NCBI RefSeq assembly: GCF_007489285.1
Contig: NZ_VLIY01000001.1
Location: 62,001-126,000, forward strand
Source of the DNA: Skermania sp. ID1734
GTDB lineage: Bacteria > Actinomycetota > Actinomycetes > Mycobacteriales > Mycobacteriaceae
Reading direction: 5' to 3'
Length of the DNA stretch: 64,000 bases
Below, in pieces: positions 18,117 through 27,098 of this stretch. The translations under genes were made by a program, and so were the position numbers. The stretch's first letter is position 1. Each line of letters opens with the position of its first letter. The notes under the pieces were generated by a model. That model saw only the letters and a list, made by a program, of their open reading frames with translations. It did no database searches and was not told the DNA's origin.

Positions 18117-19934
18117 TCAACCGCGAGGCTTGCGCTTGGCGAACTTGTCGGGCTTACCCCGCTTGTCGCCGTGCCGGTCGCTGTGTCCGCGCCGCCCCGG
18201 CGGGCCGTCGTCGAGTCGCAGCTGAATGAGTTGGCCACCAATCCTGGTGCTACGCAAGGCTTCCAATGTTTCCCGGGATAGCTTCGCGGGCAACTCGACG
18301 AGGCTGAAGTCCGGGCGGATGCTGATGTGCCCGAAATCGCTGCGGCGCAGTCCACCTTCGTTGGCGATCGCACCCACGATCGCCCCGGGTACAACGTTGT
18401 GGCGCTTGCCGACGCTGATCCGGTAGGTCGCCAGCTCCGCGCCGGTCTTACGGTGCCGACTGTCGTCGTCATCGAACTTGCGCGCCGGCCTGTCGCGGGA
18501 GGGCCGCTCGCGCGCGGGCCGTTCCCGCTCGGGCGGTTCGGGTTGCATGAGGAAGTTCTCGCCGTCGCGCGATTGCACCGCCAGGGCGGCGGCAATGTCG
18601 GCCAGCGGAATGTCGTGCTCGCGCTCGTAGTCCTCGATCAACCGGCGGAACAGCGAAAGGTTGTCCGAGCCAAGACTTTCGGTGATCGAATCGGCGAACT
18701 TCTGCACCCGTTGGGCGTTGACGTCCTCAACGGTGGGCAGCTGGATCTCGGCCAGTGGCTGTCGTGTGGCCCGCTCGATGGCCTTGAGCAGGTGCCGTTC
18801 GCGCGGGGCGACGAACAGCAACGCCTCGCCGGTGCGGCCGGCCCGTCCCGTGCGGCCAATGCGGTGCACGTAGGACTCGGTGTCGTGCGGGATGTCGTAG
18901 TTGAGCACGTGGGAAATGCGATCGACGTCGAGGCCACGGGCGGCGACATCGGTGGCCACCAGGATGTCGAGTGCCCCCGACTTGAGCTGGCCGATGGTCC
19001 GCTCCCGCTGCGCCTGCACAATGTCGCCGTTGATCGCCGCCGCCGAAAAGCCGCGCGAGCGTAGCTTTTCCGCGAGTTCCTCCGTCGCCTGCTTGGTCCG
19101 GACGAAGATGATCATCGCCTCGAAGGGCTCTACCTCGAGGATCCGGGTCAGCGCGTCCAGCTTGCGCTGATGCGACACCTGCACCCAGCGCTGGGAAATG
19201 TTGGTGGCCGTCGTGGTCTTGGACTTGACGGTGATCTCGACCGGATTGTGCAGGTACTGCTTGGAGATCTTGCGGATCGCCGGCGGCATGGTGGCCGAGA
19301 ACAGCGCGACCTGTTTGTCGTCCGGGGTGTCGGCGAGGATCCGCTCGACGTCTTCCTGGAAGCCCATCTTGAGCATCTCGTCGGCCTCGTCGAGAACGAG
19401 ATACTCGAGCTTGGACAGATCGAGGCTGCCCTTTTCCAAGTGGTCGATGACGCGGCCCGGAGTACCGACCACCACGTGCGCGCCGCGGCGGAGACCGTGC
19501 AGCTGCACGCCGTAGTTCTGGCCGCCATAGATCGGCAGAACGTGCAGGTCCGGGATGTGCGCGGAGTAGCGGCCGAATGCCTCGGCCACCTGTATCGCGA
19601 GTTCGCGCGTGGGCGCAAGGACCAGCGCGCGCGGCTCGCGGGCGGCGGTATCCAGGCGCATCAGGATCGGGATGGCGAAAGCCGCCGTCTTACCGGTACC
19701 GGTTTGGGCCAGGCCGACGACGTCGCTACCGGCCAACAACGGTGGAATTGTGGCGGCCTGGATGGGCGACGGCGACTCATAGCCCACGTCGCGGATGGCG
19801 GCGAGCACCCGATCGTCTACGCCGAGATCCTGGAACGAGATTTCGGGGGTATCGGCGATCGCGGCGCCAGCGGACTCCTCGCCCGCGTCGCCCCGCTCGC
19901 CTACGTCGGCTCCGGAGCCGCGATTTTCGCTCAT
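18117..19934 (-). CDS. deaD: DEAD-box ATP-dependent RNA helicase, DeaD/CsdA type
   Basis: The 605-residue helicase has a Q-motif (~34-60), motif I AQTGTGKT (76-83), PTRELA (108-113), TPGR, DEAD (182-185), SAT (213-215), and HRIGRTGRAGR motif VI. A charged RERPARERPSRDRPARK linker leads to a DbpA-like RNA-binding domain (RISVGKRHNVVPGAIVGAIANEG...), then a basic tail. It remodels structured RNA, for example in ribosome assembly and cold adaptation. A TAAACT box nine bases before the ATG suggests a very short leader. It is divergent from the nitrilase gene by 51 bases. Confidence 0.93.
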   Translation of the reverse strand: MSENRGSGADVGERGDAGEESAGAAIADTPEISFQDLGVDDRVLAAIRDVGYESPSPIQAATIPPLLAGSDVVGLAQTGTGKTAAFAIPILMRLDTAAREPRALVLAPTRELAIQVAEAFGRYSAHIPDLHVLPIYGGQNYGVQLHGLRRGAHVVVGTPGRVIDHLEKGSLDLSKLEYLVLDEADEMLKMGFQEDVERILADTPDDKQVALFSATMPPAIRKISKQYLHNPVEITVKSKTTTATNISQRWVQVSHQRKLDALTRILEVEPFEAMIIFVRTKQATEELAEKLRSRGFSAAAINGDIVQAQRERTIGQLKSGALDILVATDVAARGLDVDRISHVLNYDIPHDTESYVHRIGRTGRAGRTGEALLFVAPRERHLLKAIERATRQPLAEIQLPTVEDVNAQRVQKFADSITESLGSDNLSLFRRLIEDYEREHDIPLADIAAALAVQSRDGENFLMQPEPPERERPARERPSRDRPARKFDDDDSRHRKTGAELATYRISVGKRHNVVPGAIVGAIANEGGLRRSDFGHISIRPDFSLVELPAKLSRETLEALRSTRIGGQLIQLRLDDGPPGRRGHSDRHGDKRGKPDKFAKRKPRG

Positions 19935-19985
19935 GTGACCAGCAGTTTACAGGCCGAGGTAGCGTGCTTCGACGAGGAGGAACAA

Positions 19986-20849
19986 ATGGACATCGCGGTC
20001 ACGCAGTTCGCAGCATCCACCGAGAAGACCGAGAACCTCTCCCGGATCCGGTCGCTAGCCGAAGTGGCTCGCGAGCGTGGTGCGCGAATGGTCGTCGCCC
20101 CCGAGTTCTCGATGTTCACCGCCGCCAAACTTGACCACCGGATGGTCGACGCGGCAGAACCTCTCGACGGCCCGTTCGTGACCGGTCTGCGCGACCTTGC
20201 CCGAGAACTCGACATCCATGTGGTGGCGGGCGTGCTGGAGCGGACCGAGGCGGGCGAACGGGCGCACAACACGCTCGTGGCGATTGCATCGGACGGCGAG
20301 ATCGTGGCGCTTTATCGCAAGCTGCACCTCTACGACGCGTTCGGCTTCCGTGAGTCCGATGTCATCGCCGCGGGCGAGCTGGTGGCTCCGCAAACCTTCA
20401 CCGTCGACGACCTGGTTTTCGGTATGCAAACGTGCTATGACCTGCGCTTCCCCGAGGTGACGCGGACGCTCGTAGACGTCGGAGCGCAGGTGGTGCTGCT
20501 GCCGGCGCAGTGGGTGCCGGGACCGCTGAAGGAAGACCACTGGACGACGCTGCTACGCGCCCGCGCCATCGAGAACACCGTCTACGTGGTGGCCGCTGAC
20601 CAATGTGCACCATGTGGTTCCGGGCACAGCATGATCGTCGATCCGATGGGGATAGTCGTCGCCAATCTGGGCGAGCGCACCGGAACGACGCAAGCCAGCG
20701 TCGAGGCCGACCGCGTGGCCGAGGTGCGCAAGCGCAATCCGGCGCTGGAGCTGCGGCGGTACGCAGTGGTCCCGCGGTCACGCGAAGCTGTGACGCCGTC
20801 GCCTGCCGGGTCGGACGAAGCTGTGACGCAGCCCTCACCAGCGGAGTAG
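19986..20849 (+). CDS. Carbon-nitrogen hydrolase (nitrilase superfamily amidase)
   Basis: The 287-residue enzyme starts at the ATG at 19986, behind the strong site GAGGAGGA; the longer open frame upstream is antisense to deaD. The Glu-Lys-Cys triad is visible in VVAPEFSMF, ALYRKLHLYD and MQTCYDLRFPE. The family hydrolyses amides or N-carbamoyl compounds. The C-terminus contains a near-repeat, EAVTPSPAGSD / EAVTQPSPAE, produced by a 33-bp direct repeat at the 3' end of the gene. It is followed after 11 bases by a phosphoribosyltransferase gene. Confidence 0.88.
   Translation: MDIAVTQFAASTEKTENLSRIRSLAEVARERGARMVVAPEFSMFTAAKLDHRMVDAAEPLDGPFVTGLRDLARELDIHVVAGVLERTEAGERAHNTLVAIASDGEIVALYRKLHLYDAFGFRESDVIAAGELVAPQTFTVDDLVFGMQTCYDLRFPEVTRTLVDVGAQVVLLPAQWVPGPLKEDHWTTLLRARAIENTVYVVAADQCAPCGSGHSMIVDPMGIVVANLGERTGTTQASVEADRVAEVRKRNPALELRRYAVVPRSREAVTPSPAGSDEAVTQPSPAE
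20784..20846. repeat. Degenerate 33-bp direct repeat at the 3' end of the nitrilase gene
   Basis: GAAGCTGTGACGC occurs at 20784-20796 and again at 20817-20829, an offset of 33 bases that keeps the frame and yields the duplicated EAVT...PSPA peptide before the stop codon. The rest of the unit has diverged. Confidence 0.6.
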
Positions 20850-20860
20850 CGTCGAAATCG

Positions 20861-21502
20861 ATGCTGTACGCGGACCGCGCTGAGGCCGGCCGCGCGCTGG
20901 CGAAGTCGCTGGACCACCTGCGCGCGACGAACCCGTTGGTGCTCGCCCTGCCGCGTGGGGGGTTGCCGGTCGCGGCCGAGGTGCATTCGGCGCTCGGCGG
21001 CGATCTCGACATCGTGCTGGTGCGGAAGCTGGGCGTGCCGTGGCAGCCGGAGTTGGCGATGGGCGCCATCGGAGAGGGGGGTGCGCGCGTGCTGAACAAC
21101 GACATCGTGCGGCACACCCGAGTCTCCGACACGGAGTTGGCGCGAACCGAGGCGCACGAACGTCTCGAGTTGGAGCGCCGGGCCCGGCTGTGGCGCAGCG
21201 ACCGGCCGCGAATTTCTCCGCGCGGGCGCACTGTCGTGATCGTCGACGATGGGATGGCCACCGGGGCGACCGCGGCGGCCGCATGCGCGGTGGTGCGCGC
21301 CGAGCACCCGAAGTGGCTCGTCATGGCCACCCCGGTTGCGCCCCCGGATGCGGTCAGCCGGCTCGGATGCATTGCCGATCTTGTGGTTTGTCCGCACACC
21401 CCAACGGATTTGGGCGGCGTCGGCGCCGCCTACCGGGACTTTCATCAGTTGACTGATGACGAAGTTGTTCGACAGTTGCACTCGCAGAAGCAGCACATGT
21501 GA
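20861..21502 (+). CDS. Phosphoribosyltransferase family protein
   Basis: The 213-residue protein has the type I PRTase PRPP-binding loop VVIVDDGMATGATA and an N-terminal LALPRGGLPVAAEV segment typical of the stand-alone ORFs found in many actinobacteria. Nucleotide or other substrate is unknown. ATG at 20861 is the start of homology (MLYADRAEAGRALAKSL); the longer frame upstream overlaps the nitrilase gene. A TAGCGT hexamer lies eight bases before it. Confidence 0.82.
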   Translation: MLYADRAEAGRALAKSLDHLRATNPLVLALPRGGLPVAAEVHSALGGDLDIVLVRKLGVPWQPELAMGAIGEGGARVLNNDIVRHTRVSDTELARTEAHERLELERRARLWRSDRPRISPRGRTVVIVDDGMATGATAAAACAVVRAEHPKWLVMATPVAPPDAVSRLGCIADLVVCPHTPTDLGGVGAAYRDFHQLTDDEVVRQLHSQKQHM

Positions 21503-21549
21503 TGCAATGCAGCTAATCACTGGGGAGTATTCGAAGGGATCACTGGATC

Positions 21550-23361
21550 ATGCGTGAGTTCGAAGTACCGGCGACATTCTCCGTGCCGGAGGATGCCTCC
21601 ATGGCAAGCACGGTGTTCGAGCACGCCGCTAAGTCGCCAAATTTCGTGCCGTTCAAGGTGCCGTCGGGAGACGGTTGGCGCGACGTGACGGCAGCGGAGT
21701 TCGGCAAGCAGGTGATGGCCGTTGCGAAGGGCCTGATGGCTTCCGGAATCGAACTCGGCGATCGGGTGGCAATCATGGCCGCCACACGGTACGAGTGGGT
21801 GCTGCTCGACTATGCGATCTGGACCGCCGGCGGCTGCACCGTGGCGATCTACGAGTCCTCCTCGGCCGAGCAGGCGAAGTGGATCCTGGAAGACTCCGGC
21901 ACCAAGCTGGTGATCGTCGAGGCCCCCAAGCACTGGAAAGAGATCCACGAGGTCGCCCAGGCTGCTCCTGACGTGCGGGAATCGCTGCAAATCGAGGCGG
22001 GTGACCAGCCCGGACTGGTCGGCAACGCCATCGACACGCTGATCAGCCGCGGCACCGACATCAGCGATGACGAGGTGCATGCGCGCCGCAAGCAGGTCAA
22101 CGCCCAGTCGCCGGCCACCCTGATCTACACCTCCGGAACCACGGGACGACCCAAGGGTGTGCAACTGACGCACTCCAATCTCTACGCCGAGTCCGCGGCC
22201 GCACGCGATGCGCTGCACGAGGCACTGACCGAGGGCAAGAAGACCCTGATGTTCCTGCCGCTGGCGCACGTATTCGCCCGCGCGATCAGCGTCGGGGCGT
22301 TCGATGCGAAGGTGTCCGTCGCGCACACCTCGGACTGGGGAACGTTGGTGGAGCAGTTCGGCAAGTTCCAGCCGGACTTCATCCTGTCGGTGCCGCGCGT
22401 TTTCGAGAAGGTGTACAACAGCGCCAAGCAGAAGGCGCACGACGGCGGCAAGGGCAAGATCTTCGACGCCGCTGCCGACACCGCAATCGCCTACAGCGAG
22501 TCGCTGGATTCTGGTGGTCCCGGTCTGGTCCTCAAGGCGAAGCACGCACTGTTCGACAAGCTGGTGTACGGCAAGTTGAAGGCGGCTCTCGGCGGCAACT
22601 GCGACCGAGCGGTCTCCGGCGGCGGTCCGCTGGGCACCCGGCTCGGCCACTTCTTCCGGGGCGTGGGCGTGCCGATCTACGAGGGCTACGGCCTCACCGA
22701 GACCACCGCGGCGGTCACCGTCAACACCCAGACGCACATCAAGGTCGGCAGCGTCGGGCGGCCGCTCGCCGGCCATGCTGCAAAGGTCGCCGAGGACGGC
22801 GAACTGCTGGTCAAGGGCCCAGTGGTGTTCAGCGGTTACTGGCACAACGACGATGCGACCAAGGACGCATTTGTCGACGGCTGGTTCAAGACCGGAGACC
22901 TCGGCGCCATCGATGACCGCGGCTTTGTTTCCATCACGGGCCGCAAGAAGGAAATCATCGTCACGGCTGCGGGCAAGAACGTCTCCCCCGCTGTGCTCGA
23001 GGACTCGCTGCGGGCGCATCCGCTGGTCAGCCAGTGCATGGTGGTCGGCGACAATCGTCCGTTCATCGGCTGCCTCATCACGCTGGACCGGGAGGCGTTG
23101 CCGGGCTGGAAGGAGCGCAACAACATTCCGGCCGACACCCCGATCTCGGAGCTGACCACGAACAAGGATCTCATCGCCGAACTCGAGGCTGCCGTCGCCG
23201 ACACCAACAAGAAGGTGTCGAAGGCCGAGAGCATCAAGAAGATTCGGGTCCTTGAGGCGGACTGGACGCAAGAGGGCGGAGAGCTCACCCCGAAGATGTC
23301 CCTCAAGCGCAATGTGGTGCTCAAGCAGTACGAGGGCGATGTAGACGCGATCTACTCGTAG
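21550..23361 (+). CDS. fadD15: Long-chain fatty-acyl-CoA ligase, FadD15 type
   Basis: The 603-residue adenylate-forming enzyme has the P-loop IYTSGTTGRPKGVQLTH, the YEGYGLTETTAAVTVN motif, WFKTGDLGAIDDRGFVSITGRKKEIIVTA at the hinge, and an intact C-terminal domain reaching KMSLKRNVVLKQY. It activates a fatty acid to acyl-AMP and then acyl-CoA. Length and motifs match mycobacterial FadD15. Its final codons and stop are the first copy of a 38-bp tandem array. Confidence 0.9.
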   Translation: MREFEVPATFSVPEDASMASTVFEHAAKSPNFVPFKVPSGDGWRDVTAAEFGKQVMAVAKGLMASGIELGDRVAIMAATRYEWVLLDYAIWTAGGCTVAIYESSSAEQAKWILEDSGTKLVIVEAPKHWKEIHEVAQAAPDVRESLQIEAGDQPGLVGNAIDTLISRGTDISDDEVHARRKQVNAQSPATLIYTSGTTGRPKGVQLTHSNLYAESAAARDALHEALTEGKKTLMFLPLAHVFARAISVGAFDAKVSVAHTSDWGTLVEQFGKFQPDFILSVPRVFEKVYNSAKQKAHDGGKGKIFDAAADTAIAYSESLDSGGPGLVLKAKHALFDKLVYGKLKAALGGNCDRAVSGGGPLGTRLGHFFRGVGVPIYEGYGLTETTAAVTVNTQTHIKVGSVGRPLAGHAAKVAEDGELLVKGPVVFSGYWHNDDATKDAFVDGWFKTGDLGAIDDRGFVSITGRKKEIIVTAAGKNVSPAVLEDSLRAHPLVSQCMVVGDNRPFIGCLITLDREALPGWKERNNIPADTPISELTTNKDLIAELEAAVADTNKKVSKAESIKKIRVLEADWTQEGGELTPKMSLKRNVVLKQYEGDVDAIYS

Positions 23362-23450
23362 GGTCGCGTCGGACGGCACCGGCCGCGATCTACTCGTAGG
23401 GTCGCGTCCGACGGCACCAGCCGCGATCTGCTCGTAGGTTCTTGTCCGAA
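23347..23450. repeat. 38-bp tandem array reiterating the end of fadD15, stop codon included
   Basis: Copy 1 is 23347-23384, copy 2 is 23385-23422, and a degenerate part-copy begins at 23423 and fades near 23450. Each starts GCGATCTACTCGTAGGGTCG or a close variant, so each repeats the gene's last codons (A-I-Y-S in frame or shifted) plus the TAG. Copies 1 and 2 differ at only two positions, suggesting recent or homogenised duplication. Confidence 0.85.
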
Positions 23451-23451
23451 T

Positions 23452-23484
23452 GTCCCGCCGCCCGAACGAATCGGGTGGCGGGAC
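23452..23484. terminator. Strong bidirectional hairpin between convergent genes
   Basis: Left arm 23452-23465 and right arm 23471-23484 pair over 14 bp with a single G-U, closing on the loop ACGAA. It sits between the ends of fadD15 and of the PPE-like gene, which converge. There is no long U-run, but GC-rich hairpins without one are usual in this group. Confidence 0.7.
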
Positions 23485-23507
23485 CTTCGTCTTCATCCCC
23501 CCTGGGC

Positions 23508-24833
23508 CTAGTCGTCCCACACGCCGAGAACCGCCGGAGCCGCAGGCGCGATGCCACCGATCAGCTCGGTTCCGTTGTCGACGGTGACGAGATAGGACGG
23601 CGTTCGGTGTTCGTGGTCGCCCTCGCCGTCGCTTCCGCGACCGGGCGGCACCATGCCGATCGGCGGCACGGCTTTCGTCGCGGCGAGGCTCGCTGGTGAC
23701 CGCACCGGATCGCTCGCTCCGGCCATCGCTCCGCCAAGGCCCCCGATCGCCCCGACTCCGAGATTCGTTGCAGGCCCGAGGCCCTCGCGCCGACGCTGAT
23801 CACCGCGCGGTGTGCCGACGCCCCCAATGCCGCCAATGCCACCGGACTCCCCGGGCGTGATCGTTGAGCTACCGATACGCGGGCGTTCTGCGTCGATCGA
23901 CGGGTTCGACGCCGGTGCAGTGCGATCCGTCGGATCGATTGTGGCTGGCGTGGTTTCAGTGTTTGCTTCCGAGGCTGGATCGGAGGTCGATGCGGGGTCG
24001 TCGGTGCCGGTTTCACGGCCGGACGCGCTCGTGTCGGTGTTGTGCTGTGAATCGGGCGTGGTCTGTGGGCTTGCGGTATCCGCGGCCGGACCGCTGACCG
24101 GCGGTGCTGAGTGATGTGAAGTTGTTGCGGAGCTTGTTATTCCGCCGCCGAATGACGGTGACACGCCGGGTATATCTTGCGGTTGCGTGAAGGCCGGTAC
24201 CGAATCGCCAACCGGTTTGAGCGTCGGCAGGTAGATGTCGGTCATCGCGCGGATCGCCTCTTGCCGGGCGGCTTCGGCTCGCTCCGCCACGGCCACCGCC
24301 GCTTCGGGCGCAGCTAACACACCCGGCAACTGAGCGACGGCGTGTGACGATTCCGGCGGCGGCACCGCTGTTTTCAGTGCCTCGACGGCGAAGCCAGCCT
24401 GGCTGAGTCGCGACGACACCGACGACATCACTTCGATGGTGTCGTGGCCAGATCGAGCTAATGCATTGACCGCGCTGGTTGCCGCATCGGCCGCAGTACC
24501 CATCCAGTTGTCGCCGATCTCGCGCAGCATCGCGATGGTTCGCGACGTCGTCAGACCGGATAGACTGGATAGCAGCGAAAACCATTCTCTCCCGACGGCA
24601 TTGAGGGCTGCGGCGTTCATCCCGTGCACGTGCTCGAAAATCTGCTCATGTGTCAGTGACTCGAACGCTTCGACAAGTTGAACGTAATCCGGGTCGACAC
24701 CGACGCCCAGTTGTTCTTCGAAGCCGGCGCGCGACGCGGCTACTCGTGACGCGCGAGCCGCGACCTCATCGGCCGCAACGCTGCGACGGACATCGTCCGG
24801 AAGGAGCGGCAGCAGTGGATTGGTCACAGTCAA
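23508..24833 (-). CDS. PPE/WXG-like type VII secretion-associated protein
   Basis: The 441-residue protein has a helical N-terminal region (about 1-200) with a WxG turn at Trp110-Met-Gly112 between helices, as in WXG100/PPE-like proteins exported by type VII systems. A Pro/Ser/Thr/Asp-rich disordered stretch (~215-330) follows, then a Gly-rich segment. The C-terminus, HRTPSYLVTVDNGTELIG ... VLGVWDD, is a motif I recall from related Nocardia/Rhodococcus proteins. No classical signal peptide is present. It is last in a three-gene operon joined by four-base overlaps to a DUF3558-like lipoprotein and an EspC-like protein. Function unknown. Confidence 0.7.
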   Translation of the reverse strand: MTVTNPLLPLLPDDVRRSVAADEVAARASRVAASRAGFEEQLGVGVDPDYVQLVEAFESLTHEQIFEHVHGMNAAALNAVGREWFSLLSSLSGLTTSRTIAMLREIGDNWMGTAADAATSAVNALARSGHDTIEVMSSVSSRLSQAGFAVEALKTAVPPPESSHAVAQLPGVLAAPEAAVAVAERAEAARQEAIRAMTDIYLPTLKPVGDSVPAFTQPQDIPGVSPSFGGGITSSATTSHHSAPPVSGPAADTASPQTTPDSQHNTDTSASGRETGTDDPASTSDPASEANTETTPATIDPTDRTAPASNPSIDAERPRIGSSTITPGESGGIGGIGGVGTPRGDQRRREGLGPATNLGVGAIGGLGGAMAGASDPVRSPASLAATKAVPPIGMVPPGRGSDGEGDHEHRTPSYLVTVDNGTELIGGIAPAAPAVLGVWDD

Positions 24834-25441
24834 TGCCCCTTCGGCAGCAGTGGCTCGAGCAGTGTTGCGATGCGCAGGATTTCAGCACAGGTATTGAGTT
24901 GGCGGCGTTGGAATTCCGCTCGGTTCACGATGTAGCCACCGTCGACGTACACGTGCCCGAAGTCCGTACGCATGACGACAGTGCAGTTTTGGTCGCCGAT
25001 GCGGTTCGGGCCCGTGAAAGCCTCTCGGCCGTTGATGGTGATGAGTTGAGCAGGCGGGCCGGTGCGGAGGGCGCGATCGCGATCCAACTGATCAACGAAC
25101 GCCTCATTTCCGGAGAACACGCTGATTAGCTTGTCTCCCCCGGTAAAGATGCAGCCCAGGCTCGAAGTCGGACTCCCCATCCGATCGCTTCGCTGAATCT
25201 TGGCTCCAGCCAAGCCCACCGAGACCAGCAGGGCTTTATTGATATTGGTGCAAGGATCGAATTCGATCAACGGGCCGTTGATTTCGGGAGCCTGACGAGG
25301 CGGTGCGAGACCAGCCGGAACTGGCTGGGATGAACTCGCGGTAGCCGATGTGACTGGCGGAGGGCTCGACTCACCCGCAGAACAACCAGACACGCACAAG
25401 CCTGCGATGATTGCACCAATGACGACGCCGATCGCCCTCAT
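24830..25441 (-). CDS. DUF3558-type lipoprotein
   Basis: The 203-residue protein has a lipoprotein signal (LCVSGC, Cys20), a short Ser/Pro linker, and a DUF3558-like domain: FDPCTNINKALLVSVGL, LGCIFTGGDKLISVFSGN and NCTVVMRTDFGHVYVD, with four cysteines likely forming disulfides. It should be anchored on the outer face of the membrane. Start and stop overlap both neighbours by four bases, so it is co-produced with the EspC-like and PPE-like proteins and may act in their export or stabilisation. Confidence 0.75.
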   Translation of the reverse strand: MRAIGVVIGAIIAGLCVSGCSAGESSPPPVTSATASSSQPVPAGLAPPRQAPEINGPLIEFDPCTNINKALLVSVGLAGAKIQRSDRMGSPTSSLGCIFTGGDKLISVFSGNEAFVDQLDRDRALRTGPPAQLITINGREAFTGPNRIGDQNCTVVMRTDFGHVYVDGGYIVNRAEFQRRQLNTCAEILRIATLLEPLLPKGH

Positions 25442-25782
25442 GGCGTCCTCGTCTCCGCAGCAGCCGCGGTGGAAACGCTCTGTGCCGTATTCGCGTCTCG
25501 CATTCGATACATCTCGGCAGCATCGCGAAAAGCAGCACCAAGATTATCGATCACATCTGCATAAGCCTCGAGATGACGGGCAGCTGCAACGGCCTTACGT
25601 TCGAACCCCCGTTGCAAGTCTCTGCCCGATTGAAGCGTTCCGAATCCGGACACCTGTGAGAGATTCAGAGCCTGGCTGGCGTGCGCGCGCACCCCTCGTG
25701 CGAACTCGTCGCAATGCCGCGCGCACGCCTCGGCCGACTCGGGGTCGACCCGCAGGTCGCCCGCTTCAACCTGGTCTCTCAC
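25438..25782 (-). CDS. EspC-like small type VII secretion target
   Basis: The 114-residue helical protein starts LRVDPESAEACARHCDEFARGV after a GTG and ends its helical hairpin with AAEMYRMRDANTAQ. That contains a YxxxD signal (Tyr92-Asp96), the general type VII export motif. The size, DP-containing N-terminus and position of the motif resemble the EspC/DUF2580 group. It heads the three-gene cassette and overlaps the lipoprotein gene by four bases. The ribosome binding site is weak, so the exact start is uncertain. Confidence 0.7.
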   Translation of the reverse strand: MRDQVEAGDLRVDPESAEACARHCDEFARGVRAHASQALNLSQVSGFGTLQSGRDLQRGFERKAVAAARHLEAYADVIDNLGAAFRDAAEMYRMRDANTAQSVSTAAAAETRTP

Positions 25783-25901
25783 CCCGAACCCCCGAACGCC
25801 ATGAACTCTGTTCTCGATGGGTTAGACGGCACCACGCCTCGATCGGTTCCACCTGATCGAAACCGGCGCTGCGCGACGAAGCGCCTATGCGAGATCGACG
25901 A

Positions 25902-27098
25902 CTAGCCGAAGCACATGCCTTCGCCCCGATACGTCGGCGCGGCAGTGACCGATCCGTCGGCCTCCACGAGGTGCAGGTGCGTGAAGCGCTCGCATACTTC
26001 GCCCGCCTTGGCGTGCCGGAACCACACCCGGTCGCCGACCGAAAGGTCCTCGGCGGCAGACCCGGCGACTGGGGTCTGTACCTCACCGGCGCCCTCGGCG
26101 CCGAGGAGCCGTAAACGCTGCGGCCATGCGGGCACCGGCAACCGCGATTTGCCGGCAGCGCCGGAGGCCACGTAACCGCCGCCGAAAACCGTCGCAATTC
26201 CAGCCGCGGGACGCCGCACCACACTCGTGGCGAACAACAGCGCCGGCCGCGGCGCGAAGCTGCGGTAATCGTCGAACAACGCGGGCACGAACAAACCCGA
26301 TCCGGCGGTCACCTCAGTCACGTCGCTGCCCTCGACGCTCACCTCGATCGATCCGCTGCCGCCGCTGTTGACGATCGCGAGGTCGCCGACAACATCGCGC
26401 ACCGCGGCCACGACCGCGCGTCGACGGCCACCGATCTCCCGCGCCGACGCCTTCTTCACCAACACCACCGCCGGATTCGAATCGGGTAGGCCCGCGATTT
26501 GTGCTTCGTACGTCATCACCCCGGCGACCGAGCCACCACGCGCAACAACCTGCCGCGCCAGGTCGGCAGCCTGCTCCGGGGTGCGAACCGGAGACCGCCG
26601 GGCCCCGAGATGGAGCCGGCCGATCCGCAGCGAGGCGTCCACATCGAGGCACACGCGCGGAACCACGGCTGCGCCGCCCACCGATCGAACGACATCGAGC
26701 TGGGCCGGGTCATCGAGCATCAAGGTGATGCGCTCGACCAGCCGGGAATCAGCGGCGTACTCCGCAAGCGCGACACGGTCCACCGTCGGGTAGCCCATCA
26801 ACACGTCGTCGGCACCCTGACGGACGAGCCAGATGGCCTCGCGCAGGGAGAAGGTCATCAGCCCCCGGAAGCCGTCGCGCCCGCTCAGCTCCGGGCCCAG
26901 GACGCGTTGGAGCACCGCTCGACAACGAACGGACTTGCTGGCCACTCGGATCGGCAAACCGGATGCGCGGCGAACCAGATCGGCCGCGTTTGCCTCGACA
27001 GTCGTCATATCGACCGCGGCGAACGGCGGATCGAGAGAACGGGTCGCGGCATCCAACCGCGCGACAACCTCGCGGATATCGCCAGTGCCTTGGCGCAC
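25902..27098 (-). CDS. Fold-III PLP enzyme (D-threonine aldolase / D-serine dehydratase / alanine racemase-like)
   Basis: The 398-residue protein is an alanine-racemase-fold PLP enzyme: the Schiff-base lysine is Lys55 in RVASKSVRC, and the C-terminal domain has the RVWFRHAKAGEVCERF segment, whose His and Cys match the metal-site region of D-serine dehydratase-like proteins. It should act on D-amino acids or beta-hydroxy amino acids. The GTG start overlaps the TetR stop by one base (TAGTG), so the upstream regulator is co-transcribed. Confidence 0.8.
   Translation of the reverse strand: MRQGTGDIREVVARLDAATRSLDPPFAAVDMTTVEANAADLVRRASGLPIRVASKSVRCRAVLQRVLGPELSGRDGFRGLMTFSLREAIWLVRQGADDVLMGYPTVDRVALAEYAADSRLVERITLMLDDPAQLDVVRSVGGAAVVPRVCLDVDASLRIGRLHLGARRSPVRTPEQAADLARQVVARGGSVAGVMTYEAQIAGLPDSNPAVVLVKKASAREIGGRRRAVVAAVRDVVGDLAIVNSGGSGSIEVSVEGSDVTEVTAGSGLFVPALFDDYRSFAPRPALLFATSVVRRPAAGIATVFGGGYVASGAAGKSRLPVPAWPQRLRLLGAEGAGEVQTPVAGSAAEDLSVGDRVWFRHAKAGEVCERFTHLHLVEADGSVTAAPTYRGEGMCFG

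Noticed and set aside
23347-23450. CRISPR-like array
   Set aside because: Units are contiguous with no variable spacers and match the end of fadD15, so it is a tandem duplication.
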